Source: Bradyrhizobium icense (GTDB taxonomy: Bacteria > Pseudomonadota > Alphaproteobacteria > Rhizobiales > Xanthobacteraceae). From it: a DNA stretch of 64,000 nucleotides. This document shows, piece by piece, positions 45,427-54,301 of this stretch. The stretch lies in NCBI RefSeq assembly GCF_001693385.1, contig NZ_CP016428.1, forward strand, positions 1,612,001 to 1,676,000. The letters are read 5' to 3'. Below the pieces are notes generated by a model. That model was not told where the DNA came from and did not search any database. It saw only the letters and a program-made list of their open reading frames with translations. How positions within the stretch are numbered: position 1 is the first letter of the stretch; each line of letters opens with the position of its first letter. The translations under genes were made by a program, and so were the position numbers.

Positions 45427-45565
45427 CTGCCAAGATTACGCACTGAGCGTTAATGCTAGATAAGCTTGGTGCAATCATTCTTTGGCATTGTCCAGCCGCG
45501 GAATTGCACCCCTTATTGATGTTGCTTCGCTGGCCAATCGATTCCGCCGCGAACGCCGATCTAGC

Positions 45566-45826
45566 CTACTGGGCTTTTCTGATTCTCTTTATGTCCAGAC
45601 TTACAGAAGCGCGTTTTCGGTCTTGGTGAAATTGAATGCCTTCCGCTTCTAAGGCTCGCACTATTGCAGTCTTGACCGTTCTAATCGGCGTACTATGGCC
45701 AATTTCAAAACGTTTTAGCGTTGCAAGCGCGATATCGGCAGCCGCCGCTAAGTCGGGTTGAGTCCAATCCAGTAGGGCACGGGCCGCTCTTACTTGCGCT
45801 CTATCAACTTGATCTGGGTCAATCAT
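45566..45826 (-). CDS. XRE-family helix-turn-helix regulator
   Basis: An 86-aa protein: QVRAARALLDWTQPDLAAAA, then ATLKRFEIGHSTPIR and AIVRALEAEGIQF, the common short HTH_XRE layout of rhizobial accessory DNA. The C-terminus is basic. It is the last gene before the tRNA-Val fragment. The target is unknown. Confidence 0.85.
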   Translation of the reverse strand: MIDPDQVDRAQVRAARALLDWTQPDLAAAADIALATLKRFEIGHSTPIRTVKTAIVRALEAEGIQFHQDRKRASVSLDIKRIRKAQ

Positions 45827-46089
45827 TTCGCTTTACCCAAAACCGAGAACGCAGATTACCTAAAACAGGTAAAGCGTTCTCAATGCTAGTATCTCGTTTT
45901 GGCTGAAACTAAAAGGTGCTTCTGATATTTATAGAGCCATAGATTGTGAACTTGCATGCCAATGAAACTATGCACGGATGTTGCACGGAACTGCACGCAG
46001 TTTCGTGCTTCGTTCACGCAAATACGTGCCGAATAGCCAAAGTAAGGCCATGCAGCGGAAGACCAAGGAGCTAAAATTATTGAGCAAAA

Positions 46090-46146
46090 TGGTGGACGCA
46101 CAAGGGATCGAACCTTGGACCTCTCCCGTGTGAAGGGAGCGCTCTC
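46090..46146 (-). other. 3' fragment of tRNA-Val(CAC), candidate island attachment site
   Basis: On the minus strand about 57 nt match the 3' part of a tRNA: D-stem end GAGCG, anticodon stem-loop CTCCC-TTCACAC-GGGAG (anticodon CAC, Val), T-arm CAAGGTTCGATCCCTTG, then the acceptor end TGCGTCC-A-CCA. The 5' acceptor strand (expected GGACGCA) and normal D-loop are missing. Such fragments are left where an element integrates into a tRNA gene. Given its orientation, the integrated element should lie at higher coordinates, with the intact tRNA beyond the window. Confidence 0.78.
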
Positions 46147-46165
46147 CCGAGGTGGCCTGTTGGCC

Positions 46166-46199
46166 AACTGATAAGGAAATTATACAAAGCTTATCACTC
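46166..46199. repeat. 34-bp palindrome, copy 5, beside the tRNA fragment
   Basis: Left arm AACTGATAAG (exact), centre GAAATTATACAAAG (14 bp), right arm CTTATCACTC (8 of 10). Read on the minus strand its outer flank (CTTATCAGTTGGC) matches copy 4, so it is inverted relative to copies 2 and 4. It lies 19 bp from the tRNA-Val fragment. Confidence 0.6.
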
Positions 46200-46316
46200 A
46201 TCTTGAGCTAGCGGAAAAAGCATCCCTAACGAATAGATGCCTTCTCGGGCCCAAAATCTCATATCTTATCTTTGACAGCGTCCGGATTTTCTCCATTGAA
46301 GATCTGAAGTTTTAGG

Positions 46317-46336
46317 CCCGAAGGATAATCTTCGGG
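46317..46336. terminator. 7-bp stem hairpin at end of GFA gene
   Basis: CCCGAAG (46317-46323) and CTTCGGG (46330-46336) pair exactly over GATAAT, about 45 nt downstream of the minus-strand GFA gene stop. Likely terminator for that gene. Confidence 0.45.
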
Positions 46337-46381
46337 AAAGCGAGTTGCCAGCGGCTTGCTCACCATCGTCGAGGTTCGGTT

Positions 46382-46870
46382 CTATGCGTCTGAACCTCTG
46401 AAGAAATCTGGCCACATCGCGCGCCACTTATCAATTAGGGTCCGGAAATCGGCAGGCGTACTTTCGTAACACTCAGGCTCCAGTACGGGCTTGATCCACG
46501 GCTGCGCACTTTTCATGAACAGCTGGGCAACCGGGACCAACCAGCTTGTTTCGTCCAACGTGCCGGCGCGAATGGCGGCTATATCCGGTCGTCCCTCCCG
46601 CTCACCGTACAGGGGCGCAGCGCAATCCCCACAGAACCACGTCGTGACCTGCTCCCCGGCTGCTGACTTACGGTGCCAACCCTTGGGTTTGCCGCGCAAG
46701 ATGCTTAAGTGCCGCCTTTTCACCGGCATATTAAGTGCGAACGCACTGCCCGACGCAGTCTGACAATCGGTGCAGTTGCATGCGTAGAGCAACAAGGGGA
46801 ACGCTTGTATTTCATATCGAATCGCGGTGCACGAACAGCCACCAGTCAACGGAAGCTTAGGAGAAGTCAT
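46382..46870 (-). CDS. GFA-family (Mss4-like) zinc protein
   Basis: Start at 46870 (MTSPKLPLTGGCSCTAIRYE); 162 aa. GFA pattern: GGCSCTAIRYE, CNCTDCQTASGSAF and FCGDCAAPLYG, whose Cys residues form the zinc sites. The family includes S-(hydroxymethyl)glutathione synthase, but most members have no proven activity. A second, diverged copy lies at 61455-61859. The ORF extends upstream without a better start. Confidence 0.85.
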   Translation of the reverse strand: MTSPKLPLTGGCSCTAIRYEIQAFPLLLYACNCTDCQTASGSAFALNMPVKRRHLSILRGKPKGWHRKSAAGEQVTTWFCGDCAAPLYGEREGRPDIAAIRAGTLDETSWLVPVAQLFMKSAQPWIKPVLEPECYESTPADFRTLIDKWRAMWPDFFRGSDA

Positions 46871-46989
46871 GCTGTCTCGTTCTTTCCTTGCCCAAACAAG
46901 ATAACGCCGGAAGTTCGGGTGCAGGGTCGGTTCGCTTCGCCTGGAGACGTTTGTGCAATCGCAACGACGCCGTGCGATGCCAGAATGCT

Positions 46990-47883
46990 TCATTGTAGCG
47001 AGCGATCTGAAGATGAGTTGGACGGCTTCCAGTTGGCGATCGCGTTACCAATGTCATCAGGCAGCGCATAACACTCTTGCGGTCCTGGAAAAGCGCCATC
47101 GCGCACATCCGTTGCCCAACGGGATAGTGCAGCTTGCAGGGATGTGAAGCCATCTAAGTAGGTGCGGACGAACTTTGGTCGATGGCCCGAGACCAAACCA
47201 AGGACGTCGTGAAACACCAGCACTTGCCCCGAGCAACTGGGCCCTGCGCCGATCCCTATGGTTGGGATAGCAAGGCTGTCGGTTACCCGAGCGGCAAGCT
47301 CAGCTGGAATTCCCTCCAACAGCAAAGCGAAGCATCCAGCGTCCTGCATACGGCATGCTTCGTCAAGAATGCGCAGCGCGTCACTGGCCGTCCGTCCTTG
47401 AACCTTGAACCCGCCGGTGAGATTAACGCTTTGTGGCGTGAGGCCTAGATGGCCCATTACGGGAATCCCGCAACTGACGAGAGCTTCAACCATTTCGACG
47501 CACCTGGCGTAACCTCCCTCTAGCTTCACGGCGGCGGCTCCGCGTTTTAGGAACCCACCGGCGTTGCGCAGTGTCTGTTCGACACTAAGCTGAAAGCTGA
47601 GGAAAGGGAGATCGGCAATTAGCAAGGCGCGGGGCGTTGTGCGAACGACAGCTTCCAGATGATGGTTCATCATCCCAATGCTAACTGGCAGCGTGTTATC
47701 AAAGCCAAGACAGACGTTGCCGACGCTATCTCCGACTAGGAGAACATCGACAATCGGGTCGGCAATGCGCGCTGTAACCGCGTCATAAGCCGTCGTCATG
47801 ACGATGCGGCGCCCTTCCTGCTTCCAGCGATGCAGAACAGGAATGGTAACGCGTTCAAGAGGCGGATCCGATGCGTGGCTCAT
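46990..47883 (-). CDS. panB: 3-methyl-2-oxobutanoate hydroxymethyltransferase (ketopantoate synthase)
   Basis: A 297-aa product. It matches PanB along its length: RIVMTTAYDAVTARIADP, VLLVGDSVGNVCLGFDNTLP (metal-binding Asp), AVKLEGG, MGHLGLTPQSVNLTGGFKVQ, LLEGIPAELA (catalytic Glu), IPTIGIGAGPSCSGQVLVFHD and RPKFVRTY. Uses methylene-tetrahydrofolate to make ketopantoate for pantothenate and CoA. No panC is seen next to it. Vitamin genes such as panB are known cargo of rhizobial symbiosis islands. Confidence 0.93.
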   Translation of the reverse strand: MSHASDPPLERVTIPVLHRWKQEGRRIVMTTAYDAVTARIADPIVDVLLVGDSVGNVCLGFDNTLPVSIGMMNHHLEAVVRTTPRALLIADLPFLSFQLSVEQTLRNAGGFLKRGAAAVKLEGGYARCVEMVEALVSCGIPVMGHLGLTPQSVNLTGGFKVQGRTASDALRILDEACRMQDAGCFALLLEGIPAELAARVTDSLAIPTIGIGAGPSCSGQVLVFHDVLGLVSGHRPKFVRTYLDGFTSLQAALSRWATDVRDGAFPGPQECYALPDDIGNAIANWKPSNSSSDRSLQ

Positions 47884-48152
47884 TCAATTGTCCCAATTGT
47901 AGCCAGTTCACGCTCGCGTGGAGGCCGTGCGTAGTTTCGGACGTATTGCAGCGGCCCACGAGGCAATGGAGTTATGCCACCGCGCTCGAAACGACAAACT
48001 TACTTGCACCTGGCGTAGCTACCATCGCGCGGATCGTCAGAACCATAGCAAGAGACTGTCCTGAAAAAAACAAATAGCTTTGAACTATCCGTTCAATAAG
48101 ACCGATGGATCGCGCTTAGCCATGATCTCAGAGATTGCGCTTCAACAGCGTG

Positions 48153-48968
48153 TCAGAGCCGGAAGACGCGGCGAGCATTGCCGGATAGAAATGCAGCTCT
48201 TTGCGTCTCGGAGAGGCCCAAAGTGTCGATGCCTTGTAAGCATTGTCTTGGATGCAGCATTGGCCAGTTTGTTCCGAACATAACCCGTGTTTGTCCGACA
48301 CCCTTCATCCATTCAACAAATTGCGAGGGAAGACGACGCAAAGCGTAGGCGGAGGTATCTACGTAGAAGTTCGGAAATTTGATGCTTAGCGTTGTCAACT
48401 CGTCCAGCCAAGGAAATCCGACATGCCCGCCGACGACGACAAGATCAGGAAAATCCAGAAGCACATCTTCGAGATAGGGAATTAGTCTGCCGACTTCCGA
48501 TCTGCGCAAGGGACCCGTATGGCCAATTTGGGTGCAAAAGGGCACGTCGGCCTCGACGCAAGCGGCATAGATAGGGTAATATAACCGGTGATTGGGTGGC
48601 AAATCCCAAAGCCAGGGCACGATCCGCACTCCAACGAAGCGAGTGCCGTCCACCCAGCGGCGAATCTCCCTAACAGCCTCCATGGGTGAGTCCAGCCTGA
48701 CAGTCGCAAGCCCCCTGAAACGGTCGGCGGCGACCTCTATTTGAGCTGCAACTTCTTCATTGCTGATCAGCGACCCCTCGGGTCCGTGCCATGCCGACAG
48801 TATGGCAATATCGATGCTTGCGTCATCCATGGCCGCCAATGTGAGTTCCACAGTGGTTTCGAAAAGCTGGTCGGAGTTCCTTCCAGTCCAACGCATCAGG
48901 GGTTCTAACCACGGCCTCCGGGCCATTCGCTCAGTTGTAACCTGTGCCCAAACATCAATTGCGCTCAT
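48153..48968 (-). CDS. Amidohydrolase_2-family protein lacking the N-terminal HxH
   Basis: A 271-aa product beginning MSAIDVWAQVTTERMARRPW. Family features: YPIYAACVEADVPFCTQIGH (His), VVVGGHVGFPWLDE (His) and VMFGTNWPM (usually the metal Asp; here GTNW). The N-terminal IDxHxH metal motif reads IDVWAQ, so two metal ligands are absent. It may be a decarboxylase- or hydrolase-like enzyme with altered metal use, or non-catalytic. A 269-bp gap to panB contains nothing recognisable. Confidence 0.75.
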   Translation of the reverse strand: MSAIDVWAQVTTERMARRPWLEPLMRWTGRNSDQLFETTVELTLAAMDDASIDIAILSAWHGPEGSLISNEEVAAQIEVAADRFRGLATVRLDSPMEAVREIRRWVDGTRFVGVRIVPWLWDLPPNHRLYYPIYAACVEADVPFCTQIGHTGPLRRSEVGRLIPYLEDVLLDFPDLVVVGGHVGFPWLDELTTLSIKFPNFYVDTSAYALRRLPSQFVEWMKGVGQTRVMFGTNWPMLHPRQCLQGIDTLGLSETQRAAFLSGNARRVFRL

Positions 48969-49278
48969 GAGTAGATCCCTGATTCGGGTGGTACCAAAGC
49001 AGCCGTGTCAAATCTGACGGTACATAGCCTCCTGCATAGTCATCTCTGATGTGACCTGATCCGTTATGGCCGATCCTCAACGAACAACATGAGGGAGCAA
49101 AGACGTCAGCGGGAAGGAGATCGGTAACGGCGAAGCGTCAGCAAAGCACCGGTTTGCCAGGATGAATGGGCAACTGCCACTTGCGCTAGTGGCGCATGCT
49201 TTGGCAGAAGTGGAGGTACAACACGAAGCAATCCTCATCGACTTCGAAGAACGAAGAGCTACTGCATCGTGTTAGGCG

Positions 49279-50106
49279 TCAATTTCGTGAGGGTTTTAGA
49301 CGCTGCCGAAAGAACGCGAGAATCTCGTCTCGGGCTGCGAGGGTTGGTTGTCCCGCTTCGTCAATCAGATGGACCGTTACCACACTGTGAGGAGTCGCCA
49401 CAAACTGTTCGAAGAACGGTGGCTTGGGTCCGGTATTTGCAGCCGTGTCAGGCAAAATGCGACCGATGAAGCGGTCGCCAAGCGCGGCTTGGTAGGCGGC
49501 GAACCGTTCAGCGCGGCAGAACGAATCGCCCGCAAATCGGTAGCCAAGCACGGTCAGATCTTCTCGTTCCAGTCTTGCCCGTACTTGCGTCAAATCTTCA
49601 GGTGAGCTTTCAAGTCCACCGGGATTGTCCAGAGGGAGAGAAGGCTGAGACACGACAGGGGCCAGCAGTGCTGGTTCTAGCATCATGTTCAGCGCGAAGT
49701 TGCCGGTGAAGCACATCCCGATAGCGCCGACACCTGGTCCACCGCTTTCGCTATGCGCAAGCCTAGCAAGTGCGCGTAACCAGTGGGAAACCGGACTTGA
49801 TAATCCCCCGCCAAGCGCACGGAATTCAGCACTTACGCACGCGCGTCGGAAGACGCCGGCAGCAGTCTCCGCGTCTGGAACATCGCCGTCCTTCCCGAAA
49901 AGCGAAGGCATGTAGACGCGAAAGCCGGCGTCGCGAACCCAGCGAGCGAATCGTGCGACATGAGGGCTGATTCCGGGCATCTCAGCCATCACGATGACAC
50001 CCGGTCCGTGGCCCGAAACATAGACTGGCTTTGTCGCACTCTGTAACGAGACGTCTCGCCGGTCAAAGTCGGCCAGATCGTCTGGCTTCAGCAGCTTATC
50101 GCTCAT
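49279..50106 (-). CDS. Dienelactone-hydrolase-family alpha/beta hydrolase
   Basis: Start at 50106 (MSDKLLKPDDLADFDRRDVS) with GGAGAA 5 nt upstream; a longer frame to 50499 runs through the divergent promoter and is rejected. 275 aa. GVIVMAEMPGISPHVARFAR near the oxyanion region, nucleophile Cys in GAIGMCFTGNFAL (GxCxG), the late Asp/His near LIDEAGQPTLAARDE and PHSVVTVH. Hydrolyses ester or lactone bonds; the substrate is unknown. Divergent from the GlxA-type regulator, which may control it. Confidence 0.82.
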   Translation of the reverse strand: MSDKLLKPDDLADFDRRDVSLQSATKPVYVSGHGPGVIVMAEMPGISPHVARFARWVRDAGFRVYMPSLFGKDGDVPDAETAAGVFRRACVSAEFRALGGGLSSPVSHWLRALARLAHSESGGPGVGAIGMCFTGNFALNMMLEPALLAPVVSQPSLPLDNPGGLESSPEDLTQVRARLEREDLTVLGYRFAGDSFCRAERFAAYQAALGDRFIGRILPDTAANTGPKPPFFEQFVATPHSVVTVHLIDEAGQPTLAARDEILAFFRQRLKPSRN

Positions 50107-50163
50107 GTTATTCTCCGGAGAAGGTTGCGCGAACGCTATTTCCCGGGCACTACTTTCGACAAG

Positions 50164-50177
50164 TGTCAATAATGACA
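50164..50177. promoter_or_regulatory. Small palindrome between divergent hydrolase and regulator genes
   Basis: TGTCA (50164-50168) and TGACA (50173-50177) are inverted copies across ATAA, in the 91-bp divergent spacer. A plausible operator for the AraC/GlxA-type regulator beside it. Confidence 0.4.
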
Positions 50178-50197
50178 TTAACCGGGCCAATTTTGCC

Positions 50198-51261
50198 ATG
50201 CCATTGATTGACGTCCTTGTTCTGGAAGGCGCCTCTGCGGCCAGTGTCGCGATTACTTTTGAATTGATCGGAGTAGCTAACCGCATTTGTGCAGGAGCCG
50301 GCCGGGCCCCTGCTTTGACGTTAGGATTACTGGCTCCGGGGCGGAGTGGGCAACGAAGCTCGCAAGGCAGTCGACGGGACCGGTGTCTGATGCGCCAGCG
50401 GACGTGGTGATCTTGCCAGGGCTGGCTTGGATGGATGAGCAACTCGTTCGCGAGGGATTGCAACGGCCGGACGCCGAATTGGCCAGACAGGCTCTGCATG
50501 CTGCCTTTGAATCGGGAGCGGAAATCGCAGGTTCCTGTTCGGCAGTGTTTCTAGTTGCGAGCACCGGGCTACTGGATGGCCGTCGTGCAACCACGACTTG
50601 GTGGCTCGTACCTTTGTTTCGTCAACTCTTTCCAAAGGTGATGCTCGAAACGGATGCGATGGTGGTTACCGATGGTAGCTTAACGACCGCGGGTGCCGCG
50701 ATGGCTCAACTGGACCTAATGCTCTCGATTATTGCCCGGTACGCTGGGCCGGACCTAGCGGACAGCTGTGCCCGGGTTCTGTTGCTGGACCAGAGACAAT
50801 CACAGTCTCGGTATATGGCGGTGTCCTTTCTCGCCGCCGCCGATGAATGCGTTTCCCGTGCCGAGCGCTGGGCGCGTGCCAGACTGCATCAAGCCTTTTC
50901 AATCTCCGACATCGCAAAGGCTGTGGGGTTGGGTGTCAGAACTTTTGCGCGCCGATGCGAGCGTGCTACCGGGCTTCCACCGGTCAAATTCGTCCAAAGG
51001 CTGCGCGTTGAGAAGGCGTTGGAGCTCCTGCAGACCACACGGCTCAATCTCGACGAAATCTCGCAGCAGGTCGGGTATGCGGAATCGTCTACGCTTCGCA
51101 AGCTGTTGCATCGGGAGAGGAGGCTGGACGTGCAGGCATCGCGCGCCGGCCCCAAGCATGGAGAGGCAGCCGCGCATTCCAAGACCCCCAGGAAGAGGCC
51201 GCCTTCGCGCCGTAAGCGGCTTCCGGCAGACGCTCGTATGCAGGACCCAAGAACCGGCTGA
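50198..51261 (+). pseudogene. GlxA-type AraC-family regulator with a one-base frameshift
   Basis: ATG 50198 (MPLIDVLVLEGASAASVAIT) begins the DJ-1/PfpI-like domain. After GAGRAP the frame is lost in the C4 run near 50309-50312 and the protein continues as CFDVRITGSGAEW, DVVILPGLAWMDEQLVREGL and EIAGSCSAVFLVASTGLLDG. The C-terminal AraC HTH is intact (FSISDIAKAVGLGVRTFARR; LDEISQQVGYAESSTLRKLL). One added C gives 354 aa, a normal length. It likely controls the divergent hydrolase gene. A basic tail follows the HTH. Confidence 0.75.
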
Positions 51262-51350
51262 AAGCAATAGCTCCCGCTACTAGGGTACGAGGCCCCCATT
51301 CCAACGGTGCTCATTAGTCACAAGAACGTCTGTCCGGATGACTCTGTCCA

Positions 51351-51953
51351 TCAAACAAACATCAGGATAACCGAAGCCGCAAGCAGGAATCCCATCACGC
51401 GATTGAATATGCGAGCCGCCGACTCGTTCTTCAGCACTGTCTGGAGAGACGAGCCGAGGAGCAGCCAGGTCAGCAGACTTGGAATGCAGCAAATCAAGAA
51501 CAAGACTGCAAGATATGCCGCGTCGAGTGCTACGCTAGACGATCCGGGGTTAAAATAGGTGCCGATTGCGCCAGCGCCTACGACCCATGATTTGGGGTTG
51601 ACCCACTGAAATAGCGCGGCCGAAATAGGTCCGACGATAGTTCGCTCATTGTCGTTCTTTACGTCGGCAGTCGCGATTTTCCATGAGAGCCAGAGCAAAA
51701 AGGCTGCACCGACAGCCTTCATCACGAGCAGGCCGGGATCGCTAGCTAGCAGAGTTTGCCCTAGGCCGAATCCCAATGTGAAAATGAGCGTAGCCATTCC
51801 AGCGGCGACGCCCAGCAAAGTAAGAAATCCGCGATAGAACCCTCCGACAACTCCCGCCGCCGCCACCATGAGATTGCTCGGGCCTGGAGTGAATGCTGAG
51901 ACGATCGAGAAGCCAACAAAGCCAATCATCTCCTGGTGAGTCATGTTGATCAT
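51351..51953 (-). CDS. LysE/RhtB-family amino-acid exporter
   Basis: A 200-aa product with about six hydrophobic helices. It has the family N-terminal signature FTPGPSNLMVAAAGVVGGFY, then AFLLWLSWKIATADV and FQWVNPKSWVVGAGAIGTYF, typical of LysE/RhtB transporters. Inner membrane; substrate probably an amino acid or derivative. Start MINMTHQEM at 51953; MTHQEM at 51944 is an alternative. Confidence 0.88.
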   Translation of the reverse strand: MINMTHQEMIGFVGFSIVSAFTPGPSNLMVAAAGVVGGFYRGFLTLLGVAAGMATLIFTLGFGLGQTLLASDPGLLVMKAVGAAFLLWLSWKIATADVKNDNERTIVGPISAALFQWVNPKSWVVGAGAIGTYFNPGSSSVALDAAYLAVLFLICCIPSLLTWLLLGSSLQTVLKNESAARIFNRVMGFLLAASVILMFV

Positions 51954-52751
51954 CAGAGTACCATCCCGGCGCTGCTGCGGCCGTGGTTTGTCATGTCCAG
52001 AGATTACGATGCAAGAACTCGATGACCGGTTATTGTCGTTGCTCTGTCGATAGTCCGAACGTTCGTTGTCCGTCGAGGCTTATCTACTTCGGGGCGCCAA
52101 GGGGCGTACCCAGAGTTTGGGTGCGCAGGACACCGCAAACCAGCATCCTCGTTCATGCCATCTGAGCGACCAGCAACATAGTGAGCCGTTTCACTCGCGA
52201 AGATGCCGCCTTAAGAGGGCCGAAGAATCCCCTACGAATTTTGTTGTCTCGACCGAACTCAACCACATCGATGCTATCGGCCAGAGATGAGCCGTCAGCT
52301 AACACTTCTTGCAGCATCGGGAGCAGCGTGCTTCGGTGCGATGAGCGGCTAATGTCGCAAAGCGTCGGAGAGCCGAACGCTAGCGAACGACAGCTTGGAC
52401 AATTCACCTCTCATAACTAGGGTTGATGTCATGACCGCAAAGAAGCACGCGGGCAGCGCCGCCTTGATGGCGCCGAGCCTGGACGCCACAGCACCAGGGT
52501 ACGCCATGATTCAACGCTAACACTTCAGGAAGTCGCGTTGGATCGAATAGATTTGAAGTATCACTTGCGTAGATCGGAAGCGTCCTAGGCGAAGGCAGCG
52601 TTTGCAGCGGTTGAGTTCACTCGTCAGACGATGCAAACATAGCGCAGCACAGCTTCAGTGGATTCGCTGCTGAAGCGGTTAAGACGATCGTGACGGATTT
52701 CTTTTCAGCTCGTGCGCATCGGCCGAGCCATTCGGAATGTGAGGGCGCGCA
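51954..52751. other. 798-bp stretch without a supported gene; contains repeat copy 1
   Basis: Short open frames here have no ribosome binding sites or motifs. The stretch includes the 52511-52588 repeat that recurs at 54901. An inverted repeat CTTCAG/CTGAAG lies near 52652-52675. It may be remnants of older insertions. Confidence 0.4.
52511..52588. repeat. Dispersed ~75-bp repeat, copy 1
   Basis: The block with AACGCTAACACTTCAGGA, then ATCGAATAGATTTGAAGTAT (52543-52562) and CTTGCGTAGATCGGAAGC recurs with a few substitutions at 54901-54979; its core recurs at 63471-63490. It lies about 165 bp upstream of birA on the same side, so it could be a regulatory element or an insertion remnant. Confidence 0.55.
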
Positions 52752-53498
52752 ATGATCGAGCTGATTCAATTGGACGAGGTCGACAGTACCTTGACCGAAG
52801 CCGAGCGACGAGTGCGTGGTGGCTTGCGTACCAGCGTGGTCCTTTGCGCTCAGCGTCAGACGCGCTCATACGGCCGCCACGGCAGATGGTGGGATTCACC
52901 TCGTGGAAATCTGTACTGGACCGCTATACTTTTTCCGGACAGCTCATGGCCAAGCGACTTTGGGCTCACTTTCGCGTCAGGACTGGCAGTTGCAGATACG
53001 CTACGAACTCTGGGCTTCGAACAGAACCGGGTGCGATTGAAGTGGCCTAACGATTGCCTCCTCGATGCCGGTAAGGTTTCTGGCATTCTCTTAGAGAGTG
53101 GCGAGATCTCTACGCCCCCTTCGGTTAAATACATTCTGGTGGGTATAGGGGTAAATGTTACAAGCGCTCCGTTGCAAACCTTCTATCCAGCGACTTCGAT
53201 ACTGCAGGCAGGAATCGCGCCTGAACTCTCGATTGTACGAGACATCCTGACGCAGTCTTTCCTTACCCGTATGGGTGAATGGAAGCAGCACGGTTTCAAC
53301 GGTTGGTACGATTCCTATACTTCGCTTCTCGATGGAATAGGTTCTACAGTGCAGGTTGCAACGGACCGCGATAGGAAGAATGTTATGACCGGCATCCACT
53401 TAGGGATCGATCGCTCCGGAGCATTGCTGTTGCAGACGGACGCAGGAGAGGTCCATAAGATCACTGCAGGTGACGTCCTCGGTCATGCGGCGAGTTAA
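52752..53498 (+). CDS. birA: Biotin--[acetyl-CoA-carboxylase] ligase
   Basis: A 248-aa product (MIELIQLDEVDSTLTEAERR). BirA/LplA catalytic fold: TRSYGRHGRWWDSPRGNLY (Gly-rich biotinyl-AMP loop, variant of GRGRxxR), VRLKWPNDCLLDAGKVSGIL (KWPND and the Lys that binds biotin), GIGVNV, and the C-terminal SH3-like part (GALLLQTDAGEVHKITAGDV). No N-terminal DNA-binding domain, so a ligase rather than a repressor. Attaches biotin to carboxylases. With panB it gives this region a vitamin theme. Confidence 0.9.
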   Translation: MIELIQLDEVDSTLTEAERRVRGGLRTSVVLCAQRQTRSYGRHGRWWDSPRGNLYWTAILFPDSSWPSDFGLTFASGLAVADTLRTLGFEQNRVRLKWPNDCLLDAGKVSGILLESGEISTPPSVKYILVGIGVNVTSAPLQTFYPATSILQAGIAPELSIVRDILTQSFLTRMGEWKQHGFNGWYDSYTSLLDGIGSTVQVATDRDRKNVMTGIHLGIDRSGALLLQTDAGEVHKITAGDVLGHAAS

Positions 53499-53839
53499 GC
53501 TGACTTTTCACGCGAAAGAGTTTCCGGGACAAAAGCGTAGCGGGCCGGAGGTCTCGATCAATGAGCTACGGCTAATTCGGCGCTTGGGCTTTCAGACCTC
53601 GCGAAGGTCCCAGTGCTGAACTGACGTCAGCGAATGGCAAGGAATGCGCCCACATGGGACTATTATTCGCCGCCGCTCGTTCCGCCGCGGCCGCGTGGTT
53701 ATACGGGACTACATCTTCTCGACTGCGGGTTGGCTATGATCGATATCAATGATGCAGCAGTAGTCGTTGGACTCCCATTTCCGAAATGTGCGCCAGTGAA
53801 GTGAGATCGCAGTAGGCTGGGCATCGAGAGAGGCCAATA
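53499..53839. other. 341-bp gap after birA
   Basis: No gene, RNA or clear repeat recognised. Confidence 0.35.
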
Positions 53840-54227
53840 CTAATGACCCCGTGCCACATCCTCGAGTAGGTAAGCATTGTCAGCCTCCGGCCGACCATGG
53901 CAGGCAAAGACATCGTTCTCTAAGTGTAAGGACGGCGGCAAGGCTCTCAGCCATTCAAGCAGAGCAGCGTCTAGCGCTGCGCACGCATACGAAACGCTGG
54001 GATAATGTCCGTCCGGTGGCCGGTCTGTTGCCCAACGATCATGATTGCCCCGAACCGTCCGCCAATCTAACGCGATTAGGAGGTCCGCAGTTTGCGGGGC
54101 TATCATCGCCTGGATCCGCAATCCCCAAGATTGATGACGCGATCAACTCCCCGTCGGCTCAGATCGGCAACCACCGTCTTGAGTGCAAGAAGGTAGCCGT
54201 GGATGTCTGCAAGGACTGCTAACGCAT
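53840..54227 (-). pseudogene. Metallophosphoesterase remnant with frameshifts
   Basis: From ATG 54227 the metal motif ADIHGYLLAL and VDRVINLGD are readable in one frame that stops near the motif; the rest continues in another frame (QTADLLIALDWRTVRGNHDR, with the GNHD motif) and ends GRPEADNAYLLEDVARGH at 53840. At least two small indels, and the protein lacks the usual C-terminal third. It resembles YfcE-type phosphodiesterases. Confidence 0.65.
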
Positions 54228-54301
54228 AAAGTACCTAACATCAGAGAGGCTCCGATGTTATGTAACGCGTTCGCGCATGCTGATCCAGAAGATGCGGTAG
54301 T

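Noticed and set aside
46090..46146. Intact tRNA gene
   Set aside because: The 5' acceptor strand and D-arm are missing, so it cannot fold as a full tRNA; only the 3' part is present.
12843..46199. The 34-bp palindromes as integron attC sites or plain terminators
   Set aside because: They lack attC core-site consensus and bulged structure, and have no T run; arms and centre length are too constant for unrelated terminators.
50107..50499. Longer start for the dienelactone hydrolase
   Set aside because: The extra 131 residues run through the divergent promoter and over the GlxA-type gene; ATG 50106 has GGAGAA upstream.
52511..52588. nod box or tts box
   Set aside because: The ATC-N9-GAT spacing of nod boxes and the tts-box core are not present, despite the island setting.
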